Below, piece after piece: positions 56,098 through 64,000 of a stretch of DNA of 64,000 nucleotides. The number at the start of each line of letters is the position of its first letter. Position 1 is the stretch's first letter. The position numbers and the translations under genes are program-made. The DNA comes from Ornithinimicrobium murale (lineage in GTDB: Bacteria; Actinomycetota; Actinomycetes; Actinomycetales; Dermatophilaceae). The notes under the pieces are model-generated. The model was not told the origin of the DNA. It did not search any database and saw nothing but the letters and a program-made list of their open reading frames with translations. The stretch lies in NCBI RefSeq assembly GCF_003352835.1, contig NZ_QLVD01000021.1, forward strand, positions 1-64,000. Direction: 5' to 3'.

Positions 56098-58121
56098 ACG
56101 ACCTGCTCGATCTGATCGGCTGGCCGTGGCCGGACTGGGACCTCCCCTCCCTGCCCCTGCCGGACCTGCCCGACATCCCCCTCCCCGATCTCCCGGTCAC
56201 CGCCGCCCAGGTGATGATCCTGCTCACGGCGACTGCCGGCATACTCGGTCTGGCGGTTGGCCGACGATCCTCCCGGCCCGCGGCCTGGGTGGCCGTCCTG
56301 TCCTCCGGGCTCGTCCTGCTGGCCGCGGTCTGGCAGCTGTATGCGGTGTATGAGCTCGGTGGCCAGCAGGTCTCCGGCACTGTCGGGCCCCTCGCCCTCG
56401 GCGAGCTGGAGGCACCGCTCGAGCTGAGCGCCACCCGGCTCAGCGCGCTGGTCGCAGCTGTCGTCTCCCTCGTCGCCCTCGTGGTGCAGGTCTTCGCACG
56501 GTGGTATCTGTGGTTCGACCCGCGCTACCGCCAGTTCTCGGCCACCGTGTCGCTGTTCACCGCCGCGATGCTCCTGGTCGTCCTCTCCGGCGACGTGCTG
56601 CTCACCCTCATCGGTTGGGAGGTGATGGGCTGGTGCTCGTTCCTGCTGATCGGGCACCTGTCCGTCAAGGACTCCGCCAACCGGGCCGCGGTCAAGGCGC
56701 TGCTGGTCACCCGCCTGGCCGATGTCGGCTTCGTGATCGGCCTGATCTGGCTGGCCGCCGGCGCCGGTTCCACCTCGGTCGAGGCGATCATCGAGCACTG
56801 GACCGGTGACAGCTATGCCGCCCTCGGCGTCGCCATGTGCCTGGTCGTGGTCGGCGTCGCCGGCAAGTCGGCGCAGCTGCCCTTCCAGGACTGGCTCCCG
56901 GACGCGATGGAGGGCCCGACCCCGGCGTCCGCCCTGATCCACGCCGCGACCATGGTTGCCGCCGGCACCGTCGTGCTCGCCCAGCTCTTTCCCCTGCTGC
57001 AGGCCGCCGGCCCCGCCCGCCTGTTGCTCGCGGTGCTGGTGTCGGTCACCGTCGTGCTCGCCGCGCTGCTGGCCTTCGCCCAACCCGACCTGAAGCGCCT
57101 GCTGGCCTGGTCCACCGTCAGCCAGGTCGGCCTGATGCTCGCCGCGCTCACGGTCGTGCCGGGGGGCACCGGGCCGGACGTGGCGATCATGCACCTGCTG
57201 TCCCACGCCTGGTTCAAGGCGCTGCTCTTCCTCACCGTCGGTTGGATGGGCGTGCTCACCGGCGGAACGGTGGTGCGCTACGTGGCCTCCGCCACCAAGC
57301 GCTACCGCTCCCTGCGCCGGCCGATGGGCCTGGGTCTGCTCGCCCTGGCGGGCGTGCCCCCGATGGTCGGCTTCGTGTCCAAGGAGCTGGTGCTCGCGCA
57401 GGCCGAGCACGGCGTGCAGGATGGTGTGGGCCCGGCCGGGACCATCGTCCTGGCCGCCGTCGGCGCCAGCGTGCCGCTCACTGCGGCCTACTGCATGCGC
57501 GCCTGGCTGATCCTGGACCGCGGGCCCATCCAGCGCCTGCAGCGGACCCCGCGGCGTGCCCAGGAACACCAGATCATCGACGACTTCTTCGACGAGCCGG
57601 AGGTCCTCGAGGAGGCCATCGGCATCGAGGAGGCCGAGTCGGCCATCTCCTCCTCGGCACGCACCGCGGTGGCGCTGCTCGGCTTCTGCTCCGTCGTCGG
57701 CGGCATCCTGGTCTTCACCCCGCAGCTCGACCTGCACGTCAGCATCAACCTGCAGTTGCTCGTCGCGGCCCTGCTGCTCATGGCCCTGGCGGCCCTGGCG
57801 GTCTGGGTCGTCTCCCGTGGGGTCGGCTCCCGCGATGCCGCTGCTCGCCTGCCGATCCGGGTCAGCCTGGCGGCCGAGCGTGGGCTGGGCTTCGATGCGC
57901 TCTATCGCGCCGTCGTGGCCCGGCCCGTGGTGGCCCTGGCCCACGGCGTGCAGTGGCTGGACCGTGAGGTGCTGGACGGCTATGTCCGCGGGGCCGGGCA
58001 CGCAGCCCGACTCCTGGGAGGTGCACTGGAGCACACTCACCCGCGCCGACCGGCACCGGGCCTGGTCCTGGTGCTCGCTGGCGTGCTGGTCCTCGCCGTG
58101 ATCGGGGTGGTGCTCACGTGA
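56094..58121 (+). CDS. nuoL: NADH-quinone oxidoreductase subunit L, cluster 2
   Basis: Antiporter-like subunit of 675 residues. Pump residues are in LIGWEVMGWCSFLLIGH (Glu near residue 178), GKSAQLPFQDWLPDAMEGP and PTPASALIHAATMVAAG, and a C-terminal lateral-helix region is present. The N-terminus is unusual: a short Trp/Pro/Asp-rich stretch with LPLPDLP and IPLPDLP repeats (residues about 9-34) comes before the first helix. The GTG start overlaps nuoK2. Confidence 0.9.
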   Translation: MNDLLDLIGWPWPDWDLPSLPLPDLPDIPLPDLPVTAAQVMILLTATAGILGLAVGRRSSRPAAWVAVLSSGLVLLAAVWQLYAVYELGGQQVSGTVGPLALGELEAPLELSATRLSALVAAVVSLVALVVQVFARWYLWFDPRYRQFSATVSLFTAAMLLVVLSGDVLLTLIGWEVMGWCSFLLIGHLSVKDSANRAAVKALLVTRLADVGFVIGLIWLAAGAGSTSVEAIIEHWTGDSYAALGVAMCLVVVGVAGKSAQLPFQDWLPDAMEGPTPASALIHAATMVAAGTVVLAQLFPLLQAAGPARLLLAVLVSVTVVLAALLAFAQPDLKRLLAWSTVSQVGLMLAALTVVPGGTGPDVAIMHLLSHAWFKALLFLTVGWMGVLTGGTVVRYVASATKRYRSLRRPMGLGLLALAGVPPMVGFVSKELVLAQAEHGVQDGVGPAGTIVLAAVGASVPLTAAYCMRAWLILDRGPIQRLQRTPRRAQEHQIIDDFFDEPEVLEEAIGIEEAESAISSSARTAVALLGFCSVVGGILVFTPQLDLHVSINLQLLVAALLLMALAALAVWVVSRGVGSRDAAARLPIRVSLAAERGLGFDALYRAVVARPVVALAHGVQWLDREVLDGYVRGAGHAARLLGGALEHTHPRRPAPGLVLVLAGVLVLAVIGVVLT

Positions 58122-59704
58122 GTGTCATCGACGCCCTCGCTCTGCCCGTGCTGGTGCTGACCCCCCTGCTCGTCGGGGTCTGGCTGCTGGTGGCCGACCG
58201 GGTGGGCACGCCGCCGCGGCCGGGGACCAGCAGGAGCCTCGCCGTCGCCGCAGCGGTGCTGGTCGCGGCCTCGGCGGTCGTCGTGGTGTGGCGCCGGCCC
58301 GAGATCGACCTGCTCTGGATCGAGAGCCTCGGTGTCCGTCTCGACCTGGGTGTCGACGGGCTGAGCGCGCCCTTCCTGCTGCTCACCGGACTGATGGCGG
58401 TCGTGGCAACGCTGGTGCCCTACCACCATCCACTGTCCGATGCCCGCCTCGGGGAGCCCGGTCGGCACGAGCCGACGGTCGCGCTGCCGGTGGTCGGCAC
58501 CGACGTCCCCCGTCCCCGGGCGCTGGCCACCTACTACGCCTGCCTTCTGGTCGTCGTCGCCGGCTCCCTGCTGACCTTCCTGACCCGCGATGCCGTCGTC
58601 TTCTTCGTCGCCTTCGAACTGGTGCTGATCCCGATGTGGGTGCTGGTCGCCCGCCACGGCGACGCCACCAGCGCGGCCGACCGCGACGGTGCCGCCCTGC
58701 GCTTCCTGCTCTTCACCGCCACCGGCTCGATGCTGATGCTGGTCGGGATCCTGGCCCTGTGGGGTGCCACCGGCACGACCGACCTCTCCCGGTGGGCCGA
58801 GCTCGCCGGGAGTTCCTTGGCCTCCGGCACCCAGGTCGTCGTGGCCGTCATCCTGCTCATCGGGCTGGGCATCAAGGTGCCGGTCTGGCCGCTGCACACC
58901 TGGCTGCCGTGGGTGCACGCGACGGCCCCCACCGCCGGGTCGGTGCTGCTGGCGGCCGTGCTGCTCAAGATGGGTGCCTACGGCATGATCCGGCTCGTCG
59001 CCGCGCCGCTGCCCGAGGGGCTGGCCACCGTGGCGCCGGTCCTGGCCGGCCTCGCGGTCACGGGTATCCTCTGGGCCGGTCTGGCCTGTCTGGTCGAGCA
59101 GGACCTCAAGCGCCTCATCGCGTGGGCCTCGATCGGCCACCTGGGCTTCGTCGTGCTGGCCATCGCGGCCGGCTCGGAGACCGGGCTGCAGGCCGCGATC
59201 TACGGCAACATGGCGCACGGCCTGATCTCGGCGCTGCTGTTCGTCCTGGTCGGCAACCTCAAGCACCAGTGGGGTGGGGCCGACCTCGGCTCCCCGCGGG
59301 CCGCCCTGCGCGAGGTCTCCCCGAGGTTGGGGTTTGTGCTGGTCCTCGGCATGGCCGCCGCGATGGGGCTGCCCGGTCTGGCCGGGTTCTGGGGGGAGTG
59401 GGGCGCACTGTATGCCGCGTGGGAGCCCGGGCCGGGCCGCACCCTCTGGTGGTTCCGCGGCTTTGCCATCGCCGCCGCCCTGGGAGCCGTGCTGGCCGCG
59501 GCGTATGCCGTGCGGGTGCTCCGGGAGGTGTGGGCCGGCGACCGGCGCAGCCCGGCGATCCGCGACACCCGCGGCGTCGAGCTCGGGCTGTTGTCCCTGC
59601 TGGGGGTGGGCATCCTCGCCCTCGGCGTCTATCCCGGCCCGCTGCTTGACCTCACGGCCCCGGCCACCGAGGCCATCATCGCCACCCTGGGGGTGGGCCG
59701 ATGA
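58118..59704 (+). CDS. nuoM: NADH-quinone oxidoreductase subunit M, cluster 2
   Basis: Antiporter-like subunit of 528 residues. The pump Glu is in FVAFELVLIPMWVL (near residue 167), Lys in GIKVPVWPLHTWLPWVHATAP (pieces: GIKVPVWPLHTWLP, HATAP), and the next Lys in LLKMGAYGMIRL. It resembles ordinary NuoM in every region I could compare. GTG start, 4-nt overlaps on both sides. Confidence 0.92.
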   Translation: MSVIDALALPVLVLTPLLVGVWLLVADRVGTPPRPGTSRSLAVAAAVLVAASAVVVVWRRPEIDLLWIESLGVRLDLGVDGLSAPFLLLTGLMAVVATLVPYHHPLSDARLGEPGRHEPTVALPVVGTDVPRPRALATYYACLLVVVAGSLLTFLTRDAVVFFVAFELVLIPMWVLVARHGDATSAADRDGAALRFLLFTATGSMLMLVGILALWGATGTTDLSRWAELAGSSLASGTQVVVAVILLIGLGIKVPVWPLHTWLPWVHATAPTAGSVLLAAVLLKMGAYGMIRLVAAPLPEGLATVAPVLAGLAVTGILWAGLACLVEQDLKRLIAWASIGHLGFVVLAIAAGSETGLQAAIYGNMAHGLISALLFVLVGNLKHQWGGADLGSPRAALREVSPRLGFVLVLGMAAAMGLPGLAGFWGEWGALYAAWEPGPGRTLWWFRGFAIAAALGAVLAAAYAVRVLREVWAGDRRSPAIRDTRGVELGLLSLLGVGILALGVYPGPLLDLTAPATEAIIATLGVGR

Positions 59705-61320
59705 CCCTGGAACTGAACGTCTCCGCGCTGTGGCCGGTCCTGGCCCCGGCACTCGCCGCCCTGACGGTGCTCGTGCTGGATGTGGTCCTCCCGCGGGCGC
59801 GCACCGCCCACCTGTGGCTGGCCGCCGCAGGGCTGGTGGGCGGCGGCGTCGCCACGGTCCCGGCCCTCACCCAGGGCACCGGGGACAGCACCGGCGCGTT
59901 CTGTCTGCCGTCCGGGCACTGCCTCTATGCCGCCAGCTCCCTCACTGGCGGCCTGCAGCTGCTCGCGCTCGGCAGCGCCCTGGTCGTCCTGGTCCTGACC
60001 TGGTCCGACTGGGGGAGGGCCGGTCCTGGTGACCGCACCAGTGCCCCGACCACCGTCCTCGTCGCGCTCTTCCTGGCCGCGACCGCCGGGGTCGCCGCCG
60101 TGCCGGCCGCCCGCGACCTGGGCACGCTGCTCGTGGGCCTGGAGCTGGCCACCCTGCCGGTCGTGGGCCTGGTCGCCCTGGAGCGTCGAGAGCGCCGGCA
60201 CGCAGGAGCCGTGGCCGGTGCCGTCGCACTCCTGACCACCTCGCTGGTGTCCTTTGCGCTGCTGGCCCTCGGCGCGGCGCTCTGGGTGGCGGCCACCGGC
60301 TCCGCCCTCCTGGACCCCGCGGCCGCCGCTGCAGCCGCCGCCGTCCCGGAGCAGGGCGCGCTGCTGCTGCTCGCTGCCGTCCTGGTGCTGGCTGGCCTGG
60401 GCTTCAAACTCTCGACCGTGCCCTTCCACGCCTGGACGCCGCTGACCTACGGCACCGCCCCGCTCCCGGTCACGACCTATCTCGCGGGCACGTCCAAGGT
60501 CGCGGCCCTGGGCGGGATGATCGTGCTGGTGCAGACCCTGGCCGGCACGTCCGGCTTCGCGCTCCTGGCCGTGGCTGTCCTGGCAGCACTGACGATGACC
60601 CTGGGCAACGCGATGGCGCTGCGCCAGGTCGACCTCGTCCACCTGCTGGCCTGGTCCGCCGTCGCCCAGGCGGGCTGGCTGATGCTCCCCCTGGCATCCC
60701 TGTCCTCGCGGGCGGTGCAGGCCGCTGGCGGCTACCTCGCGGTCTATGTGGTGGCCACCGTGTTGGCCTTCGTCGTGGTGATCGCGGTGGCCCGCCGCCC
60801 CGGCGGCGGCGCAACCCTGGCGGACCACCGGGCCCTGGCCCGTCGCCAGCCGCTGGCCGCCGCGGCGCTCGGGCTCGCCCTGCTGACGCTGGCCGGACTG
60901 CCCCCAGCCATCGTCGGCCTCGTCGCCAAGGTCGTGGTCCTGCGTCCGGTCGCGGCCGACGGCACCTGGTGGCTGATCATCGTCGCCACGCTCAACATCG
61001 CCCTGGGCATCGCGGTCTACGTGCGCTGGCTGTCCGCCCTGATTGCCCGGTCCGGAGAGGACACCGGCTGGGAGCGAGAGGTCCCAGTGGCCTCGCCCGC
61101 GGCCGAGGAGGACGCCGAGGCGACCACCGCGCTGCCCACCTCGGCCGATGCCACCGAACCAGCGCCCGACGACACTGCTCAGGCCACCAGCGCGGAGGTG
61201 GGGGCGACCGCCGTGGCCGGCCAGTCCGCATACGCCATGCCGTGGACCCACCGGGTCCTGATCCTGGCGCTCTCGGCCCTGCTCGTCGCCGGCAGCATCG
61301 CCCCCGTCGGGATCTTCTGA
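59701..61320 (+). CDS. nuoN: NADH-quinone oxidoreductase subunit N, cluster 2
   Basis: Third antiporter-like subunit, 539 residues. The helix-5 Glu is in LLVGLELATLPVVGL (near residue 145); GFKLSTVPFHAWTPLTYG and YLAGTSKVAALGG hold the channel lysines. A polar Ala/Thr/Glu insert of about 45 residues precedes the last helix. It is the last gene of cluster 2. No clear hairpin separates it from htpX 39 nt downstream. Confidence 0.9.
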   Translation: MTLELNVSALWPVLAPALAALTVLVLDVVLPRARTAHLWLAAAGLVGGGVATVPALTQGTGDSTGAFCLPSGHCLYAASSLTGGLQLLALGSALVVLVLTWSDWGRAGPGDRTSAPTTVLVALFLAATAGVAAVPAARDLGTLLVGLELATLPVVGLVALERRERRHAGAVAGAVALLTTSLVSFALLALGAALWVAATGSALLDPAAAAAAAAVPEQGALLLLAAVLVLAGLGFKLSTVPFHAWTPLTYGTAPLPVTTYLAGTSKVAALGGMIVLVQTLAGTSGFALLAVAVLAALTMTLGNAMALRQVDLVHLLAWSAVAQAGWLMLPLASLSSRAVQAAGGYLAVYVVATVLAFVVVIAVARRPGGGATLADHRALARRQPLAAAALGLALLTLAGLPPAIVGLVAKVVVLRPVAADGTWWLIIVATLNIALGIAVYVRWLSALIARSGEDTGWEREVPVASPAAEEDAEATTALPTSADATEPAPDDTAQATSAEVGATAVAGQSAYAMPWTHRVLILALSALLVAGSIAPVGIF

Positions 61321-61359
61321 TGCGCGGAACACCGCTGGTTGGTTGAGCGTTTCACCAGC

Positions 61360-62214
61360 ATGCACAAGCACTACAACGGCCTGAAGACCGCCCTGCTGTT
61401 CGGCGGCATCTGGGCCCTGCTCCTCGGGATGGGCGCCCTGATCGGGAACGGCCGCTTCATCTGGTTGTTCGCGCTGATCGGTGTCGCGACCACGGCCTAC
61501 GGCTACTGGAACTCCGACAAGATCGCGATCAAGGCGATGAAGGCCTACCCGGTGACCCCGGAGCAGCAGCCGGCGATGTATCGCATTGTCGAGGAGTTGT
61601 CCGCGCGGGCCGGCCAACCCATGCCCAGGCTCTATGTCAGCCCCACGGCGGCCCCCAACGCCTTCGCGACCGGACGCAACCCACAGAACGCTGCCGTCTG
61701 CTGCACCGAGGGGATCCTGCACCTGCTCGACGAGCGTGAGCTGCGAGGAGTGCTCGGGCACGAGCTGATGCACGTCTACAACCGCGACATCCTGACCGGC
61801 TCGGTGGCCGCAGCCATCGCCGGCGTCATCACCTCCGTCGCGCAGATGATGCTCTTCTTCGGCGGCGGAGGTGGGGAGAACCGGCCCAACCCGATCGTGA
61901 TGATCGCCATGGCCCTGCTCGCGCCGATGGCCGCCATGCTGATTCAGCTCGCGATCACCCGCACCCGGGAGTATGACGCGGACGAGGACGGCGCCGCGCT
62001 CACCGGCGACCCGCTCGCGCTGGCCAGCGCCCTGCGCAAGATCCACCACGGCGCCCAGGCCGCGCCGCTCGCTCCCGAGCCGCAGTTGGTCAACGCCAGT
62101 CACATGATGATCGCCAACCCGTTCAAGGCCGGCGACGTCAAGCGGCTCTTCGCCACCCACCCGCCGATGGAGGACCGGGTCGCACGGCTGGAGGCGATGG
62201 CGGGGCGTCGCTGA
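61360..62214 (+). CDS. htpX: M48-family metalloprotease HtpX
   Basis: Membrane zinc protease for quality control of membrane proteins; 284 residues. Two N-terminal helices (residues about 9-52) precede the catalytic domain with GHELMHVYNRD (HExxH, near 132) and the third ligand in REYDADEDGA (near 205). Two more helices lie between these (about 147-200). The ATG at 61360 gives MHKHYNGLKT, typical of actinobacterial HtpX. A TTG 21 nt upstream is less likely. It lies right after nuoN2 and is convergent with folP2. Confidence 0.92.
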   Translation: MHKHYNGLKTALLFGGIWALLLGMGALIGNGRFIWLFALIGVATTAYGYWNSDKIAIKAMKAYPVTPEQQPAMYRIVEELSARAGQPMPRLYVSPTAAPNAFATGRNPQNAAVCCTEGILHLLDERELRGVLGHELMHVYNRDILTGSVAAAIAGVITSVAQMMLFFGGGGGENRPNPIVMIAMALLAPMAAMLIQLAITRTREYDADEDGAALTGDPLALASALRKIHHGAQAAPLAPEPQLVNASHMMIANPFKAGDVKRLFATHPPMEDRVARLEAMAGRR

Positions 62215-62224
62215 CCTCGCGCGA

Positions 62225-63202
62225 TCACCCGGTCGGCGCGTCTCCGTTCGGCTCGCCGCGGACCGACAGCACGGGGGAGCGGTCGCCCCGGATGGTGGCG
62301 ACCATGTCGACCACGCGCCGGGTCGCGCGCACGTCGTGCGCGCGGAAGACGGTAGCCCCGAGCCAGGCGGCGACCGCCGTCGCGGCCAGCGTGCCCTCGA
62401 GCCGGTCGTCGGGCTCGAGGCCGAGGCTCTCGCCGACGAAGTCCTTGCGGGAGAGTGCCTGCAGGACCGGGAAACCGAGGTCGGCCACGTCGCCGGTGTG
62501 ACGCAGGAGTGTCAGGCTGTGCCGGGTCGTCTTGCCGAAGTCCAGCGTGGGGTCGACCAGCACCCGCTCGGCGGGCACTCCGGCCTCCACCGCTGCCGCC
62601 GCACCGGCGGCGAGGACCCGCAGCACGTCCCGCACGACCGCGAGCGCGTCGTCGCCCTGCTCGTCGGCATACCGCACCGCGACGGGGTCGGTTCGGGGTG
62701 GCAGGCCGCCGGTGTGGGAGACCACCACGCCGGCGCCGATCTCGGCCGCCACGCGCACCAGCTCAGGGTCGTGCCCCGCCCAGGTGTCGTTGACCAGGTC
62801 CAGCCCGATGGCTCCCGCCTCCTGAGCGACTTCGCTGCGCCAGGTGTCCAGGCTGAGCGCCAGGTCGGGGAACTCGCCGCGGGCGGCCTCCAGGAAGGGC
62901 ATCACCCGGCGCAGCTCCTCGTCCGCGTCGACGACCTCGCCCTCCTGCCCGGCGCGGACCCCGCCGACGTCCACGATGTCGGCCCCGGCCTCCACCGCCT
63001 CGCGGAGCGCCTCGAGGGCGGAGTCCAGCTCGGTGTGCCGGTTGCCGCCCCAGAAGGAGTCCGGGGTGCGGTTGATGATTGCCATCACCGCCGGCCGGTC
63101 GGCAGCAAAGCGCTGGCCGCGAAGCTGCAGCGGCGGAGTGCGTGGGAACTGCGACGCGTCATGTCCTGCTGTCGGGTGATGTCCTGCTGTCGAGGGTGGC
63201 AC
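62225..63202 (-). CDS. folP2: Dihydropteroate synthase paralogue FolP2
   Basis: TIM-barrel protein of 325 residues related to dihydropteroate synthase. It keeps INRTPDSF (near residue 43), LINDTW-like LVNDTWAG (near 135), LVDPTLDFGKT (near 215) and the late LEGTLAATA. The pterin/pABA loop that is normally DVGGESTRPG is DVGGVRAGQEG here, as in the mycobacterial paralogue FolP2, which is reported not to act as a dihydropteroate synthase. A folate role is therefore doubtful. The GTG start at 63202 has TACGAT 6 nt upstream, suggesting leaderless transcription. A short repeat (TCCTGCTGTCG twice) lies within the first codons. Confidence 0.85.
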   Translation of the reverse strand: MPPSTAGHHPTAGHDASQFPRTPPLQLRGQRFAADRPAVMAIINRTPDSFWGGNRHTELDSALEALREAVEAGADIVDVGGVRAGQEGEVVDADEELRRVMPFLEAARGEFPDLALSLDTWRSEVAQEAGAIGLDLVNDTWAGHDPELVRVAAEIGAGVVVSHTGGLPPRTDPVAVRYADEQGDDALAVVRDVLRVLAAGAAAAVEAGVPAERVLVDPTLDFGKTTRHSLTLLRHTGDVADLGFPVLQALSRKDFVGESLGLEPDDRLEGTLAATAVAAWLGATVFRAHDVRATRRVVDMVATIRGDRSPVLSVRGEPNGDAPTG

Positions 63203-63208
63203 GGACTC

Positions 63209-63214
63209 ATCGTA
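63209..63214 (-). promoter_or_regulatory. Leaderless -10 element of folP2
   Basis: Minus-strand TACGAT lies 6 nt before the GTG at 63202. No ribosome-binding site is seen. Confidence 0.45.
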
Positions 63215-63235
63215 GCCACGGACTGTCCCAGGGAA

Positions 63236-63263
63236 TTATCTGAAATGATAACCTCTTGGTTAT
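63236..63263. promoter_or_regulatory. Two overlapping palindromes over the toxin-like gene start
   Basis: TTATC-TGAAAT-GATAA (63236-63251) overlaps ATAACC-TCTT-GGTTAT (63248-63263), both perfect. The second covers the first two bases of the ATG at 63262. AT-rich palindromes here, in otherwise GC-rich DNA, look like an operator for autoregulation or for control from the divergent folP2 side. Confidence 0.6.
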
Positions 63264-63963
63264 GGACGATGAGTTGGCGCTCGAGGATGTCCTGCGGTCC
63301 GCGGCGCGTTTGCAGCACGCGGTGCCGGACGCGGTCCTGGTGGGCGGGACCGCGGCCGCGGTGCACGCGCACCACCGCGTGTCGTTCGATCACGATCACG
63401 TCCTGAGCGACCTCGCCCAGCGTTATGCGGAGGTGCTTGAAGCCGTCGAGGCGTCCGAGGGGTGGGTGACCAGCGTCCGCGCGAGCTCACCACCACTCAC
63501 ACTCCTGGGATCACTGGCAGGCATCGAGGCCGGCTTGCGTCAGCTGCGGCGAACGCGCCCCCTGGAGGTCGAACAGTATGACCTGCCCGGCGGGGAGTCG
63601 GTGCGTGTCCCGACCCTGTCCGAGATGCTCCGTGTGAAGGCATTCCTGATCGTTCAGCGCAATGTCACGCGCGACTACCTCGACACGGTCGCACTCGCCG
63701 ATCGGCTGGGGGTCCGGTCGGCGACTGACGTCCTCGTGGAGATCGACGAGTACTACGCAGACCGCAGCCGCACGCATGGATCAGTGCTCACCGCCCTCGT
63801 GGCGCGACTGGCCGAGCCGTCTCCCAGGGACGTCCGCGTGACGGGACAGTTGGCGTCGTACAAGGGGCTGAACCCGCGTTGGCACGACTGGGACAGCGTG
63901 GTCGTTGCCTGTCGCGGACTCGCCGACCACCTGCTGCGCGCCGTTGAGGGTGGGTTGACATGA
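63262..63963 (+). CDS. AbiEii-like nucleotidyltransferase (toxin-type)
   Basis: A 233-residue protein of the DUF1814/AbiEii nucleotidyltransferase-like group. The active-site region reads LVGGTAAAVHAHHRVSFDHDHVL (pieces: VLVGGTAAAVHAHHR, VSFDHDHVL) near residue 25, with the GG-x-S/T and D-x-D pattern. VPTLSEMLRVKAFLIVQRNVTRDYLD near 113 is the K-x-R-D block of the family. It may be the toxin of a type IV-like toxin-antitoxin or abortive-infection pair. The ATG at 63262 sits in a palindrome. A second gene starts inside its stop (ATGA) and is the likely partner. Confidence 0.7.
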   Translation: MDDELALEDVLRSAARLQHAVPDAVLVGGTAAAVHAHHRVSFDHDHVLSDLAQRYAEVLEAVEASEGWVTSVRASSPPLTLLGSLAGIEAGLRQLRRTRPLEVEQYDLPGGESVRVPTLSEMLRVKAFLIVQRNVTRDYLDTVALADRLGVRSATDVLVEIDEYYADRSRTHGSVLTALVARLAEPSPRDVRVTGQLASYKGLNPRWHDWDSVVVACRGLADHLLRAVEGGLT

Positions 63964-64000
63964 CCACCCTGTTTCGCAACGTGGATGTGCCTTCGGGTGC
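63960..64000 (+). CDS. Partial gene at the window edge (possible partner of AbiEii-like protein)
   Basis: An ATG at 63960 overlaps the previous stop by 4 nt and opens a frame beginning MTTLFRNVDVPSG that runs off the window. The tight coupling suggests a two-gene unit, but 13 codons are too few to name a family. Confidence 0.5.
   Translation, partial: MTTLFRNVDVPSG

Overview
The window is high-GC, densely packed DNA of actinobacterial type. Genes are joined by ATGA, GTGA and TGATG overlaps, GTG starts are common, and several promoters look leaderless. The gene content (menaquinone synthesis, FolP2, KorAB, HtpX, two nuo clusters) suits an actinomycete, most likely a Micrococcales member of the Intrasporangiaceae/Ornithinimicrobium type. 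That placement is my inference from content, not from a marker gene.

Layout. 0-5.8 kb: isochorismate synthase (menF, minus) diverges from menG; then a cNMP/CBS/DUF294 signalling protein, a DnaQ-like exonuclease preceded by a 26-bp tandem repeat, and a membrane protein. 5.8-22.3 kb: a complete 14-gene nuoA-N operon (complex I). Its promoter carries an almost perfect Rex operator and a DtxR/IdeR-like box. 22.2-24.0 kb: a long-chain polyprenyl diphosphate synthase (menaquinone side chain) and an Sfp-type phosphopantetheinyl transferase follow in the same direction. 24.1-34.6 kb: a two-protein NRPS, A-PCP-C-A-PCP and C-A-PCP-TE-MFS. Substrate codes read by eye suggest Ala-like, Gly and Asp/Asn-like residues. 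The thioesterase has Cys instead of Ser as nucleophile, and an exporter is fused to the C-terminus. The four-gene unit (prenyl synthase, PPTase, two NRPS proteins) could therefore make, release and export a small peptide. It is the best candidate here for an undescribed system.

34.6-42.6 kb: a Tat-exported PhoX-family phosphatase, a DUF1648-type membrane protein, a SnoaL-like protein, a RarD permease and korBA (2-oxoacid:ferredoxin oxidoreductase). 42.7-46.6 kb: a beta-lactamase-fold lipoprotein, an AAA ATPase and a membrane-anchored SGNH-like protein with a proline-rich tail. 47.1-51.9 kb: a surface-polysaccharide export operon (two GT4 glycosyltransferases, ABC permease, ABC ATPase). 52.0-61.3 kb: a second nuo cluster, A-B-C-H-I-J-K-L-M-N, lacking nuoD as well as nuoE, F and G. 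61.3-64 kb: htpX, folP2, and an AbiEii-like nucleotidyltransferase with the first codons of its partner at the window edge.

How the parts fit. MenF, MenG and the polyprenyl synthase make menaquinone, the acceptor for the Rex-controlled complex I. KorAB makes reduced ferredoxin, a plausible donor for the NuoEFG-less second complex, which would have to borrow NuoD. Two non-coding regions, near 38.1 kb and 46.8 kb, hold diverged, oppositely oriented copies of one palindromic element. Its half-sites repeat every 30 bp and its stem shows a compensatory change, so it is probably a dispersed structural or regulatory repeat.
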